From DAOSCP01 sp035379625 (GTDB lineage: Bacteria > Bacteroidota > Ignavibacteria > Ignavibacteriales > DAOSCP01), in contig DAOSVM010000027.1 in NCBI GenBank assembly GCA_035379625.1, positions 1-31,614 on the forward strand: DNA of 31,614 nt, read 5' to 3'. Position 1 is the stretch's first letter, and every line of letters starts with the position of its first letter. Below are positions 1 to 8,229 of this stretch, in pieces. A program made the position numbers and the translations under genes. The notes below the pieces were generated by a model. It ran no database searches. It was not told where the DNA came from and saw only the letters and a list, made by a program, of their open reading frames with translations.

Positions 1-117
1 GCAGGTGTTAAAGATTCATCAGATTTAATTCCTGGACATGGTGGTTTTTTTGATAGATTTGATTCACTTATCTTTATAGCACCTATTATGGAAATAATTT
101 TAAAATTTATAAAATAA
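1..117 (+). CDS. cdsA: Phosphatidate cytidylyltransferase, C-terminal end (partial)
   Basis: The first 38 codons of the window are the end of a CDP-diacylglycerol synthase, the membrane enzyme that makes CDP-diacylglycerol from CTP and phosphatidic acid for phospholipid synthesis. The CdsA signature near the C-terminus is seen directly: KDSSDLIPGHGGFFDRFDS, with the conserved Lys-Asp, Pro-Gly-His-Gly-Gly and Asp-Arg-x-Asp, followed by a last hydrophobic segment (LIFIAPIMEIILKFI). The reading frame is open from base 1 and ends at TAA 115-117. The 5' part lies outside the window. rimO begins 18 nt downstream on the same strand, so the two are probably co-transcribed. Confidence 0.88.
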   Translation, partial: AGVKDSSDLIPGHGGFFDRFDSLIFIAPIMEIILKFIK

Positions 118-135
118 AAAGAAAGGTTATTATTG

Positions 136-1422
136 ATGTATCAACATAAAATACATTTAACAACATTAGGTTGTGCAAAAAATTTAGTCGATAGTGAAAA
201 ATTATTAGGACAACTTCAAGCAAATAATTTTGAAATTGTGAAAAACATTAAAGATGCTGAAGTTGAAATTATAAATACTTGTGGTTTTATACTTGATGCC
301 AAAAAAGAATCTATTGGCGAAATAATGAACGCCATTGAACTTAAAGAAAACGGAACATTAAAAAAAGTTATTGTAGTTGGATGTTTAAGTCAAAGATATA
401 AGGAAGAACTAAAAGAAGAACTTCCTGAAGTAGATGTTTTTTTTGGTACAGAAGCATATTCAGATATTTTAAATTATTTAAATGCATCATATCAAAGTGA
501 TTATTTATATAGAAGAAGTAAATTAACGGAAAAACATTATTCATATTTAAAAATTTCTGAAGGATGTGACCATAAATGTTCATTTTGTGCTATACCTTTA
601 ATACGAGGGAAACACGTATCTGTACCAATTGAAAAATTAATTGATGAAGTTAAATTTCTTGCTTCAAATGGAACTAAGGAGCTTTTAGTTGTAGCACAAG
701 ATTCAACATATTATGGATATGATTTATATAAAAAAAGGAAAATTGATTATTTATTAAATAAACTATCTGAAGTTGAGGGGATAGAATGGATATAATTATT
801 TTATGCTTATCCAACCAATTTCCCAAAAGAGTTGTTAACAACAATAAGAGATAATCAAAAAATTAATAAATATCTTGATATACCTTTACAACATATTTCT
901 GATAATATGTTAAAAGCAATGAATAGAGGTATTACATCTCAACAAATCCAAGATTTAATTGATTTAATTCGTAATACAATCCCTGAAGTAACTATAAGAT
1001 CTACTTTTATAGTAGGTTTTCCTGGGGAAACAGAAGAAGATTTTGAACAATTGTATAATTTTATTGAAAAATATAGACTAGATAATGTTGGATTCTTTAA
1101 GTATTCACATGAAGAAGGCACAAAAGCTGGTAAAAAAATAGATAGTGTTGACGAAGAAACAAAATTTGAAAGATATTTATCTTTAATGGAATTACAAAGA
1201 GAAATAATTGAAGAAAAGAATAAAAGTAAACTAGGTAAAAAAGTTAAAATAATTTATGATGGAAAAATTGATAACGAACGTTTAGGAAGAACAGAATGGC
1301 AAGCACCTGAAGTTGATCCTCTAACAGTTATTGAAACAGATAAAAGAATTATTAAAGGAAAATTTTACGATGCTGAAATTGTAGGCGTTCAAGATTATGA
1401 TATTGTTGCAAGAATAATTTAA
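136..1422 (+). pseudogene. rimO: Ribosomal protein S12 methylthiotransferase RimO, interrupted by an in-frame TAA
   Basis: RimO is a radical SAM enzyme with two 4Fe-4S clusters that adds a methylthio group to an Asp of ribosomal protein S12. The N-terminal UPF0004 domain has its three cluster Cys (C13 in TLGCAKNLVDSE, which is RimO-like rather than MiaB-like; C49 in INTCGF; C83 in VVGC). The radical SAM motif CxxxCxxC is C144, C148, C151. A TRAM-like C-terminal region ends at TAA 1420-1422. ATG 136 follows an AAAGAAAGG-type ribosome site. Full length would be 428 codons, normal for the family, but codon 220 (793-795) is TAA. Reading through in the same frame gives WI-stop-LFYAYPTNFP, where the family has Trp-Ile-Arg-Leu, so the stop replaces a conserved Arg. 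No decay is visible on either side. Recent nonsense mutation, sequencing error or recoding are all possible. Confidence 0.85.
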
Positions 1423-1428
1423 AATTTC

Positions 1429-1457
1429 TTGACAAAATTTTTTTTTAATATTATATT
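1429..1457 (+). promoter_or_regulatory. Sigma70-type promoter of the atp (Fo) operon
   Basis: TTGACA (1429-1434), a 17-nt spacer and TATATT (1452-1457) match the housekeeping consensus very closely. It sits in the 46-nt gap between rimO and the atpI-like gene. The ATG of that gene (1469) is only 11 nt after the -10 box, so a normal start point would leave a leader of about 5 nt. Confidence 0.7.
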
Positions 1458-1468
1458 AAAAATTAGTT

Positions 1469-1846
1469 ATGATAAAATTTGAAATAAAAAAAAACATAAA
1501 GATATATACATTCTTAAGTATAATTTACTTATTAATTAGTTTACTTATTTTAAAAAAAATGAATTTTAATATTGCAGTTATAAATTCTTTGTTATTTTCA
1601 TATTTTATCAACTTTATAGATGTTTTTATTGATTTATTTTTTCAAACAAAAAATGTAAGTGATAATAAAAAATTTATACAAAATGTTCTTATTTCTATAT
1701 CTATAAAAATGTTTGTATTTCTTTTACTTGTGTTATTAACTATATTGATTTTTGAAATTAATAAAATATTTTTTGTAATAAGTTTATTTATTTTGTATTT
1801 TACAATATTGTTAATAAAAGTTTTATTATTAAATTCACAAAAATGA
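1469..1846 (+). CDS. AtpI-like small membrane protein, first gene of the Fo operon
   Basis: This 125-residue, very hydrophobic protein has about four membrane segments (roughly residues 14-28, 33-52, 70-92 and 95-118) and a short basic N-terminus. I see no diagnostic motif. Its position directly before atpB, its size and its topology match the AtpI / ATP synthase I-like proteins that often open bacterial atp operons; AtpI helps assemble the c-ring or handle ions in some bacteria. The function here is inferred from context. There is no ribosome binding site before ATG 1469, and the promoter is so close that the message may be nearly leaderless. The stop (TGA 1844-1846) is 12 nt before atpB. 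Confidence 0.65.
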   Translation: MIKFEIKKNIKIYTFLSIIYLLISLLILKKMNFNIAVINSLLFSYFINFIDVFIDLFFQTKNVSDNKKFIQNVLISISIKMFVFLLLVLLTILIFEINKIFFVISLFILYFTILLIKVLLLNSQK

Positions 1847-1858
1847 ATGGTATAAAAA

Positions 1859-2698
1859 ATGTATCTATTTAATCAAGCTTCACAAAATACTACACAAGAT
1901 ACAAGCTGGATTCTTCACCACATTTATGATGCATATGAACTTGAATTTGATTTAATATTTACACAAATTAAGATACATTTACCCGTATTTCATTTTAATT
2001 TATTCGGTTATCCTATTGAGATAGGTATTTCAAAACATGTTGTATTTATGTGGATAGCAGCACTATTTATTTTGATTTCAATGATATATTTAGCTAACCA
2101 TTATAAGAAAAGTAGAGTACCAAAAGGTTTGGGAACACTATTAGAAGTTTTAATAGTTTTTGTAAGAGATGAAATAGCTAAACCTACTATTGGCAAAGGT
2201 TATGAAAAATTTTTACCTTATTTGCTTACAGCATTTTTCTTTATTATGACAAGTAATTATTTAGGTTTAATTCCTTATACTTCAACTGTAACGAGTAGTA
2301 TTTCTGTAACAGCAACATTAGCTGTATTGACATTTTTTATGATGTTGATCGGTGGTATAACAAAGAATGGCTTCTTTGGTTACTTTAAGGGTTTATTGCC
2401 ACATGGTTTACCAGGTTGGTTAATTCCTGTAATGTTTATTGTAGAACTACTTTCATTATTTACAAAACCATTTGCATTGGCTATACGTCTTTTTGCTAAT
2501 ATGACAGCAGGGCACATTGTAATATTATCATTATTCGGGCTAATTTTCATCACAAAAATGATAATTTTCGCACCTGTTTCAATTGCATTTGCTTTATTTA
2601 TTTATACATTAGAGCTTTTAGTTTGTATTTTACAAGCATATATTTTCACTTTACTTTCGGGTTTATTTATTGGGATGTCTGTTCATCAAGAGCATTAA
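1859..2698 (+). CDS. atpB: F1Fo ATP synthase subunit a
   Basis: Subunit a is the membrane stator of the Fo motor and forms the proton half-channels beside the c-ring. The protein has 279 residues and five to six membrane segments. The family signature is clear near residues 199-220: SLFTKPFALAIRLFANMTAG, containing the essential Arg at about residue 210 and the Asn-Met-x-Ala-Gly-His that follows. A soluble N-terminal extension (residues 1-55) precedes the first helix, as in Bacteroidota/Chlorobiota homologues. The start ATG has only a weak ribosome site, unlike the next gene. It belongs to the operon atpI-like/atpB/atpE. Confidence 0.95.
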   Translation: MYLFNQASQNTTQDTSWILHHIYDAYELEFDLIFTQIKIHLPVFHFNLFGYPIEIGISKHVVFMWIAALFILISMIYLANHYKKSRVPKGLGTLLEVLIVFVRDEIAKPTIGKGYEKFLPYLLTAFFFIMTSNYLGLIPYTSTVTSSISVTATLAVLTFFMMLIGGITKNGFFGYFKGLLPHGLPGWLIPVMFIVELLSLFTKPFALAIRLFANMTAGHIVILSLFGLIFITKMIIFAPVSIAFALFIYTLELLVCILQAYIFTLLSGLFIGMSVHQEH

Positions 2699-2723
2699 TA
2701 TAAAAAAATTATTGGAGGACATA

Positions 2724-2957
2724 ATGCAAGGATTAAATCTTTTTGCTGCTTATTTAGCTGCTGGTATCGGTGCAGCATTAACAATTATTGGTGGTGCTTA
2801 CGGTATTGGAAAATTAGCTTCATCTGCTATGGAGGCTAGCGGAAGACAACCTGAAGCTGCAGGTGATATCAGAACATCAATGATTATCGCTGCTGGTCTT
2901 ATTGAAGGTATTTCCTTATTCGCTTTGGTTATTTGTATTCTACTTGCTATTAAATAA
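2724..2957 (+). CDS. atpE: F1Fo ATP synthase subunit c
   Basis: This is the 77-residue c-ring proteolipid, two helices joined by the polar loop GRQPEA (R41, Q42, P43). The ion-binding carboxylate is E61 in helix two (GLIEGISLF). Na+-type rings have Gln at the position of I28 and Ser after the carboxylate, where G62 stands, so a proton-driven ring is likely (inference from known motifs). ATG 2724 is chosen because it follows a near-perfect TTGGAGGAC ribosome site; the frame stays open further upstream into atpB, but that would add a non-homologous extension. The strong ribosome site, compared with the weak one of atpB, fits the need for many c copies per enzyme. Confidence 0.96.
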   Translation: MQGLNLFAAYLAAGIGAALTIIGGAYGIGKLASSAMEASGRQPEAAGDIRTSMIIAAGLIEGISLFALVICILLAIK

Positions 2958-2963
2958 TTTATT

Positions 2964-2993
2964 GTAGAGACTTTTTAGTCTCTACTTTTATTT
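2964..2993 (+). terminator. Terminator-like hairpin between atpE and atpF
   Basis: GTAGAGACT (2964-2972) pairs perfectly with AGTCTCTAC (2977-2985) across a TTTT loop, and is followed by TTTTATTT. The 9-bp stem is only moderately GC-rich, so partial termination or a 3' stabilising hairpin is more likely than a complete stop, as atpF and atpH lie just downstream. Confidence 0.65.
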
Positions 2994-3026
2994 CGAATTT
3001 TAAAATAATATAAATAAGAGAGAAGT

Positions 3027-3569
3027 ATGATTAAGATACTCTTTTTATTTTCAACTACACATGGCGAAGGGCCTAATGCTCAAGGTAGCTTACTAGAAGT
3101 AAATTATGGATTAATATTTTTTACTCTTATAACATTTTTTATTTTATTATTTTTGTTGAAAAAATTTGCTTGGAAACCTATTCTTACAGCGCTTGATGAA
3201 AGAGAAAAATTTATCGAAAATTCTTTAAAAAAGGCTGAACTTGCTCAAAAAGAAGCAGAAGAATTAGCTAGAAAAAACAAAGAAGCTCTTGATAATGCTC
3301 AAAATGAAGTAGCTAAAATTCTTGCGGATGGAAAAAAATATGCAGATGAAGTAAAAGAAAAGTTAGTAATCGAAGCTAAGGCTGAAGCAGAAAAAATAAA
3401 AGAAAATGCAAAACTTGAAGCTGAAAAAATAAAACAAGAATTATATAATCAGTTAAAATCTGAAATGGTTGATATAGTTGTTTCTGCTACAGAAAAATTC
3501 TTAAAAAATAATATTAATGCAGATCAACATAAAGAAATTATTAATAAATATATTGATAATATAAATTAA
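3027..3569 (+). CDS. atpF: F1Fo ATP synthase subunit b
   Basis: Subunit b is the peripheral stalk that ties the Fo membrane sector to F1. The 180-residue protein has one membrane helix (about residues 27-46: YGLIFFTLITFFILLFLLKK), the conserved segment FAWKPILTALDERE, and then a long charged heptad-type helix rich in Lys, Glu and Ala (about residues 60-150). There is a short N-terminal part (about residues 1-25) before the helix. ATG 3027 follows an AGAGAGAAG ribosome site. A hairpin separates it from atpE, and atpH follows after 6 nt, so atpF-atpH form a tight pair. Confidence 0.93.
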   Translation: MIKILFLFSTTHGEGPNAQGSLLEVNYGLIFFTLITFFILLFLLKKFAWKPILTALDEREKFIENSLKKAELAQKEAEELARKNKEALDNAQNEVAKILADGKKYADEVKEKLVIEAKAEAEKIKENAKLEAEKIKQELYNQLKSEMVDIVVSATEKFLKNNINADQHKEIINKYIDNIN

Positions 3570-3575
3570 AATACT

Positions 3576-4112
3576 ATGAAACCTTCAACTGTATCATATC
3601 GTTATGCGAAAGCATATTTCCAAAATTCAATTGAAGATAACTCAATTGATACTGTTTTTAATGATTTTTTATTATTGCTAGATGTTTTTAGTTCAGTCAA
3701 AGAAATTAAAACAATTTTAGCAAATCCAATAATAAAAAATGATAAAAAAATTGAAATAATTGAAGAAATATTCAAAAATAAAGTAAATCAAAAAACTTTA
3801 AAGTTTTTAATATTTGTAATTGAACAAAATAGAGCTGATATTTTGAAATATGTTATTGAAAAATTTGTTGAATTATATTATGATTATAAGGGTATAATAC
3901 AAGCTGAAATTAAATCTTATATTGAATTAACAACCGAACAAAAGCAAAATTTAATTAACAAATTAGAAAGAATAACTAACAAAAAGATTAATTGTAAGTT
4001 TTATGTCGAAAATAATATAGGTGGTGGATTTATAATATATTTAAATGATTTAGTTTACGATTATTCTTTTAATAAGCAAATAATTAAATTGAGAGCTGAG
4101 TTGCTAAAATAG
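3576..4112 (+). CDS. atpH: F1Fo ATP synthase subunit delta
   Basis: The delta (OSCP) subunit caps the F1 head and binds the peripheral stalk. The 178 residues start with the family's SYRYAKAYF motif (about residues 7-15), followed by the all-helical N-terminal domain and a C-terminal part with the typical ENNIGGGFIIYLNDLVYDYS (about residues 145-164). Length is normal. It starts 6 nt after atpF. In most bacteria atpA and atpG follow; here a terminator follows at 4132 and then an aromatic-pathway gene, so F1 genes must be encoded elsewhere. Confidence 0.92.
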   Translation: MKPSTVSYRYAKAYFQNSIEDNSIDTVFNDFLLLLDVFSSVKEIKTILANPIIKNDKKIEIIEEIFKNKVNQKTLKFLIFVIEQNRADILKYVIEKFVELYYDYKGIIQAEIKSYIELTTEQKQNLINKLERITNKKINCKFYVENNIGGGFIIYLNDLVYDYSFNKQIIKLRAELLK

Positions 4113-4131
4113 AACTTAATTTAAATTTAAT

Positions 4132-4163
4132 AAAGCTCTGTAGTAACAACTCAGAGCTTTTTT
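4132..4163 (+). terminator. Intrinsic terminator after atpH
   Basis: AAAGCTCTG (4132-4140) pairs with CAGAGCTTT (4152-4160) across an 11-nt loop, continuing into TTT. It closes the Fo operon 20 nt after the atpH stop. Confidence 0.75.
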
Positions 4164-4245
4164 AATAAATATTTGTAAAAAAATATATTTAGTATGGAAT
4201 TTAAAAATAAAAAAATATAAATTTAAAATTTAAAAAGAGGGAATT

Positions 4246-5271
4246 ATGGTTATAATATTAGAAAAAAATGCGACAAAAGAGCAAATACATAATATAAAAC
4301 AGCATCTCTTAGATTTTGGTTTTCAAATTCATGAGTCACAAGGTGTTGAACAAACAGTACTTGGAGCTATAGGCGTAAAACCAGATTTTGATATTAGAAA
4401 GATTAAAATATTAGATGGTGTACATGATGTATATCGTGTAACAGAGCCTTATAAACAAGCTAGCAGGAGTTTCCATCCTGAAAATACTATTATAAATATA
4501 GGCGATTTAAAAATAGGTGATCCAAATAATGTTGCTGTAATGGCTGGTCCTTGTTCTGTTGAAAGTGAAGAACAAATATTTAAAATGGCCGAAATTGTTA
4601 GTAAAGAAGGTGTTAAAATATTACGTGGTGGCGCATTTAAACCAAGAACGTCCCCTTATTCATTTCAAGGATTAGGTGTTGAAGGATTAAAAATGATGAG
4701 AAAAGCAGCAGATAAATATGGACTTTATGTAATTACTGAAGTAATGGAAATAGCTCAAATAGATCCTGTTATTGAATATGCCGATATTTTACAAATTGGT
4801 GCTAGAAATATGCAAAATTTCCCACTTTTAAAGGAATTAGGTAAAACTAGTAAACCCGTTATGTTGAAAAGAGGACTTGCGGCTACTATAGAAGAATGGT
4901 TAATGTCTGCTGAATATATTTTGGCTAGTGGAAATCCTAATGTTATGTTGTGCGAACGAGGGATTAGAACTTTTGAAACTTATACAAGAAATACATTTGA
5001 TGTATCAGCTATTCCTGTTGTACATAAAAGAAGTCATTTACCAGTTATTGCAGATCCTTCCCATGCTACTGGTTTTAGAGATCAAGTTATTCCTATAGCA
5101 AGAGCAGCTGTTGCTGCTGGAGCCGATGGTATTATGGTTGAAATCCATTACGATCCAGAAAAAGCTCTTTCAGATGGTCCGCAAGCTTTAGCTTTAGTAC
5201 CATCTCAATTTACAAAATTAATGCAAGAAATTAAAACAATCGCTAATGCAATTGGAAGGGAAATTGTATAA
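4246..5271 (+). CDS. aroF: 3-deoxy-7-phosphoheptulonate (DAHP) synthase, type I-beta with N-terminal regulatory domain
   Basis: DAHP synthase condenses phosphoenolpyruvate with erythrose 4-phosphate, the first step of the shikimate pathway. The 341-residue protein has an N-terminal ferredoxin-like domain (about residues 1-70), which in the Thermotoga enzyme mediates feedback inhibition, followed by the TIM barrel. Metal ligands are visible: C103 (AGPCSVES), H273 (DPSHATG), E299 (MVEIH) and D310 (LSDGPQ). Substrate-binding segments LRGGAFKPRTSPYSFQG, GARNMQNF and LKRG are intact. ATG 4246 follows AGAGGGAAT. It overlaps tyrA by 26 nt, so the first committed step and the tyrosine branch are translationally linked. 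The symbol aroF follows the usual name for this class. Confidence 0.95.
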   Translation: MVIILEKNATKEQIHNIKQHLLDFGFQIHESQGVEQTVLGAIGVKPDFDIRKIKILDGVHDVYRVTEPYKQASRSFHPENTIINIGDLKIGDPNNVAVMAGPCSVESEEQIFKMAEIVSKEGVKILRGGAFKPRTSPYSFQGLGVEGLKMMRKAADKYGLYVITEVMEIAQIDPVIEYADILQIGARNMQNFPLLKELGKTSKPVMLKRGLAATIEEWLMSAEYILASGNPNVMLCERGIRTFETYTRNTFDVSAIPVVHKRSHLPVIADPSHATGFRDQVIPIARAAVAAGADGIMVEIHYDPEKALSDGPQALALVPSQFTKLMQEIKTIANAIGREIV

Positions 5272-6340
5272 AATAGCTATAATAGGTTTAGGGTTAATTG
5301 GTGGCTCGTTAGCTAAAGCCATAAAAAAGAAATCACCAAATTCATTTATTGCAGCTTTTGATAAAAATGATGTAATAGATCTTGCAATTAAAGAAAAAAC
5401 TATAGATTTTGCTTTAAATGATTATAAAGATGCCAAAGATTACGATATTATTTTCTTATGTTTACCTATTGATTTATCGTTATATTATTTTGAAAATTTA
5501 ATCCCAATTATTTCAAGCAATACAATCCTTACTGATGTTTGTGGAGTGAAGTATCCATTTCATATTTTATGGGAAGTAAAAGCTAAAGCAGGTTATTATA
5601 TTGGCGGACATCCTATGACAGGCAAAGAAAAAGGTGGCTATAGTAATTCTGATCCTCTTCTATTCGAAAATTCTGTTTATATATTATGTAAATCCAAAAA
5701 TTCAAATAATGAAATTATTAATAAAATATCTGAGTTATTAAAATTGACAGGTGCACGATTCCGATTCCTTGATGCTAAATTACATGATAGAGTGGTTGCA
5801 TTTGTATCACACTTGCCACAATTGTTAGCTGTTTCTTTAGTGAATAATCTTCCAACTGATGACCATAACATTAATTTTCTTGATTTTGCTGCTGGCGGTT
5901 TTAGAGATATGACAAGAATTGCTTCAAGTAGTTTTGATATTTGGGAAAGTATATTTAAGTATAATAAAGATGAAATTCATTATGCATTGCAGTCTTTACA
6001 AAATATTTTAAATGAAACAGATAATGAATTATTAAACTCTGAACTTTATAATATTGGTAAAAAATTTTTGAGTGCTGCAATCAAACGAGATTCAATCCCT
6101 AAAAATAATAAAGGTTTTATTTCACCTATTTATGACATACTAGTTTATGTGAAAGATGAACCTGGTGTGATTAGTAAAATCTCTACAGCATTATTTGACA
6201 AAAATATTAACATTAAAGATATTGAATTATTAAAAATTAGAGAAGGTGATGGTGGTACTTTTAGATTAGCTTTTGAATCTCTTGAAGATGCTGAACTAGC
6301 TAAAGAAATTTTAACAAACATTGGATATAAAGTTAATTAA
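5246..6340 (+). CDS. tyrA: Prephenate dehydrogenase with C-terminal ACT domain
   Basis: TyrA oxidatively decarboxylates prephenate to 4-hydroxyphenylpyruvate in tyrosine synthesis. The NAD-binding motif GLGLIGGSLA is at residues 14-23; the catalytic-region His is H122 in IGGHPMTGKEKGG. The all-helical dimerisation domain spans about residues 170-285. The last 70 residues form an ACT domain (ILVYVKDEPGVISKIS), the usual site of amino acid feedback control. The start is somewhat uncertain: ATG 5246 lies inside aroF and lacks its own ribosome site; in-frame TTG at 5264 is possible but lies only 3 nt after GGAAGGG. Translational coupling to aroF is likely. Confidence 0.93.
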   Translation: MQLEGKLYKIAIIGLGLIGGSLAKAIKKKSPNSFIAAFDKNDVIDLAIKEKTIDFALNDYKDAKDYDIIFLCLPIDLSLYYFENLIPIISSNTILTDVCGVKYPFHILWEVKAKAGYYIGGHPMTGKEKGGYSNSDPLLFENSVYILCKSKNSNNEIINKISELLKLTGARFRFLDAKLHDRVVAFVSHLPQLLAVSLVNNLPTDDHNINFLDFAAGGFRDMTRIASSSFDIWESIFKYNKDEIHYALQSLQNILNETDNELLNSELYNIGKKFLSAAIKRDSIPKNNKGFISPIYDILVYVKDEPGVISKISTALFDKNINIKDIELLKIREGDGGTFRLAFESLEDAELAKEILTNIGYKVN

Positions 6341-6342
6341 AT

Positions 6343-6762
6343 ATGGTTTTTCAAAAAATTATTAATTTAAAACCAAGAAATAAAGGTTTTCATCTAATAA
6401 CAGATGAAATATACTCACAGTTACCAGAATTAGCGCAAATTAAATTTGGAATTTGTAATCTTTTCCTACAACACACTTCAGCTTCTTTAACAATAAATGA
6501 AAATTGTGATCCAGATGTTAGATTTGATTTAAATTCTCACTTTGATAAATTAGCACCTGAAAACCAACCTTATTATACACATGTTCTTGAAGGCAAAGAC
6601 GATATGCCAGCACATATAAAAGCAACATTAACAGGTGTTAGTTTAAATATACCAATTACTGCCGGAAAACTTAATCTTGGTACGTGGCAGGGGATTTATC
6701 TTTGTGAACATAGATACAGGGGTGGTTCTCGTAAATTGGTTGTAACTATTATCGGAGAGTAA
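6343..6762 (+). CDS. yjbQ: YjbQ/UPF0047 family protein
   Basis: This 139-residue protein has the hallmarks of the YjbQ family, compact trimeric beta-proteins: LFLQHTSASLTINENCDPDVR (first part), HVLEGKDDMPAHIKATLTG in the middle and LNLGTWQGIYLCEHR near the end. The conserved His residues and Glu around these motifs are present. Some members show weak thiamine phosphate synthase activity in complementation tests; the physiological role is unsettled. It starts 2 nt after the tyrA stop and so is the last gene of aroF-tyrA-yjbQ. The link to aromatic synthesis is by position only. Confidence 0.92.
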   Translation: MVFQKIINLKPRNKGFHLITDEIYSQLPELAQIKFGICNLFLQHTSASLTINENCDPDVRFDLNSHFDKLAPENQPYYTHVLEGKDDMPAHIKATLTGVSLNIPITAGKLNLGTWQGIYLCEHRYRGGSRKLVVTIIGE

Positions 6763-6765
6763 TTT

Positions 6766-6795
6766 TTGAAATCTAAAATAATTTTGCGATATTTT
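6766..6795 (+). promoter_or_regulatory. Candidate promoter of fumC
   Basis: TTGAAA (6766-6771), an 18-nt spacer and TATTTT (6790-6795) lie in the 63-nt gap before fumC, 30 nt ahead of its ATG. In such AT-rich sequence the -10 match alone means little, so this is tentative. Confidence 0.4.
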
Positions 6796-6825
6796 CATTA
6801 CAAATAAAAAATTTTAGGAGATGTT

Positions 6826-8220
6826 ATGCAATACCGTATCGAAAAAGACACAATGGGTGAATTACAAGTCCCAGCTGATAAATATTGGGGCTGCCAAACT
6901 CAAAGATCTCTGATGAACTTCAAAATTGGTGGTGATAGGTTTCCAAGAGAATTTATTAGAGCTCTTGGTGTATTAAAAAAAGCTGCTGCAATGGCTAACA
7001 AAGAATTAGGTGTTTTACCAGCTGAAAAAGCTGATTTAATAATGAAAGCTGCCGATGAAGTTATTGAAGGTAAATTAGATGCTCATTTCCCATTAGTTGT
7101 TTGGCAAACAGGTTCTGGTACACAAACAAATATGAATGCTAATGAAGTTATCGCTAATAGAGCTATTGAAATGGCCGGTGGCGTGCTCGGTAGTCAAACT
7201 CCTATTCATCCAAATGATGACGTAAATAAATCTCAATCTTCTAACGACACTTTCCCTACTGCTATGCATATTGCCGCTGTTGAGCAAATTCATAAAAGAC
7301 TTATCCCAATGATTAAAAAGTTAAAAGATGCATTAGAAGCAAAATCCAAAGAATTTGAAGGTATTATTAAAATCGGTAGAACTCACTTAATGGATGCAAC
7401 TCCACTAACTCTTGAGCAAGAATTTTCTGGTTACGTTCAGATGATGAATAACGCATTAGAAAGAATTCAAGCTGCTCTACCTAGATTATATGAATTAGCT
7501 TTAGGTGGTACTGCAGTTGGTACTGGATTAAATACACATCCAAATTTTGCAGTTAAATCCGCTGAAAAAATTGCTGAAATTACAGGCCTACCTTTTGTAA
7601 CAGCAAGAAATAAATTTGAAGCTTTAGCAACTCACGATGCTTTAGTAGAATTTCACGGTGTATTAAAAACAATTGCTGCTTCTTTAATGAAAATTGCTAA
7701 CGATATCCGTTGGATGGGTTCCGGCCCTCGTTGCGGAATAGGGGAATTAGCTCTTCCTGAAAATGAGCCTGGTAGCTCAATAATGCCTGGTAAAGTCAAT
7801 CCTACTCAAAGTGAAGCTATGACAATGGTATGTGCTCAAGTATTTGGTAATGATGTAGCTGTCAACTTCGGTGGTGCAAGTGGAAATTTTGAATTAAATG
7901 TTTTCAAACCTGTTATTATTTTCAATGTTTTGAATTCTATTAGATTATTATCCGATGCTTGCGAAAGCTTTACAGATAATTGTGTTGTTGGTATTCAACC
8001 AAGAAAAGAAAACATTGCCCACCACCTTGAAAATTCATTAATGTTAGTTACAGCTCTTAATCCACACATCGGATATTATAAAGCTGCAGAAATAGCAAAA
8101 AAAGCCCATAAAGAAAATAAAACTTTACGTCAAGCTGCAATCGAATTAGGTTATTTGACTAATGAACAATTTGATGAATGGGTACGCCCTGAAAAAATGA
8201 TAGGACCAAATTTAAAATAA
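6826..8220 (+). CDS. fumC: Class II fumarate hydratase (fumarase C)
   Basis: FumC is the iron-free cytoplasmic TCA-cycle enzyme that interconverts fumarate and L-malate. The 464-residue protein matches the family length and shows all signatures: GSGTQTNMNANEVIANRA (about residues 97-114), HPNDDVNKSQSSNDTFPTAMH, the catalytic-His segment GRTHLMDATP (about residues 184-193) and the superfamily signature GSSIMPGKVNPTQSE (about residues 315-329). ATG 6826 has a clear TAGGAG ribosome site. Codon choice looks richer in C/G-ending codons than in neighbouring genes, as expected of a highly expressed gene. It is followed by its own terminator. Confidence 0.97.
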   Translation: MQYRIEKDTMGELQVPADKYWGCQTQRSLMNFKIGGDRFPREFIRALGVLKKAAAMANKELGVLPAEKADLIMKAADEVIEGKLDAHFPLVVWQTGSGTQTNMNANEVIANRAIEMAGGVLGSQTPIHPNDDVNKSQSSNDTFPTAMHIAAVEQIHKRLIPMIKKLKDALEAKSKEFEGIIKIGRTHLMDATPLTLEQEFSGYVQMMNNALERIQAALPRLYELALGGTAVGTGLNTHPNFAVKSAEKIAEITGLPFVTARNKFEALATHDALVEFHGVLKTIAASLMKIANDIRWMGSGPRCGIGELALPENEPGSSIMPGKVNPTQSEAMTMVCAQVFGNDVAVNFGGASGNFELNVFKPVIIFNVLNSIRLLSDACESFTDNCVVGIQPRKENIAHHLENSLMLVTALNPHIGYYKAAEIAKKAHKENKTLRQAAIELGYLTNEQFDEWVRPEKMIGPNLK

Positions 8221-8229
8221 CAAATAAGA

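Noticed and set aside
368..583. Antisense open frames inside rimO, fumC, pepD, rho, pdxA-kinase and others
   Set aside because: All lie opposite or out of frame to well-identified genes, lack ribosome sites, and reflect low stop frequency in the shadow frame.
793..834. Frameshift in rimO
   Set aside because: The frame on both sides of the interruption is the same; the conserved LFYAYPTNFP follows directly after the TAA, so it is a nonsense codon, not an indel.
2670..2723. Upstream extension of atpE into atpB
   Set aside because: The internal ATG 2724 has a strong ribosome site and gives the standard 77-residue c subunit; the extension has no homology to the family.
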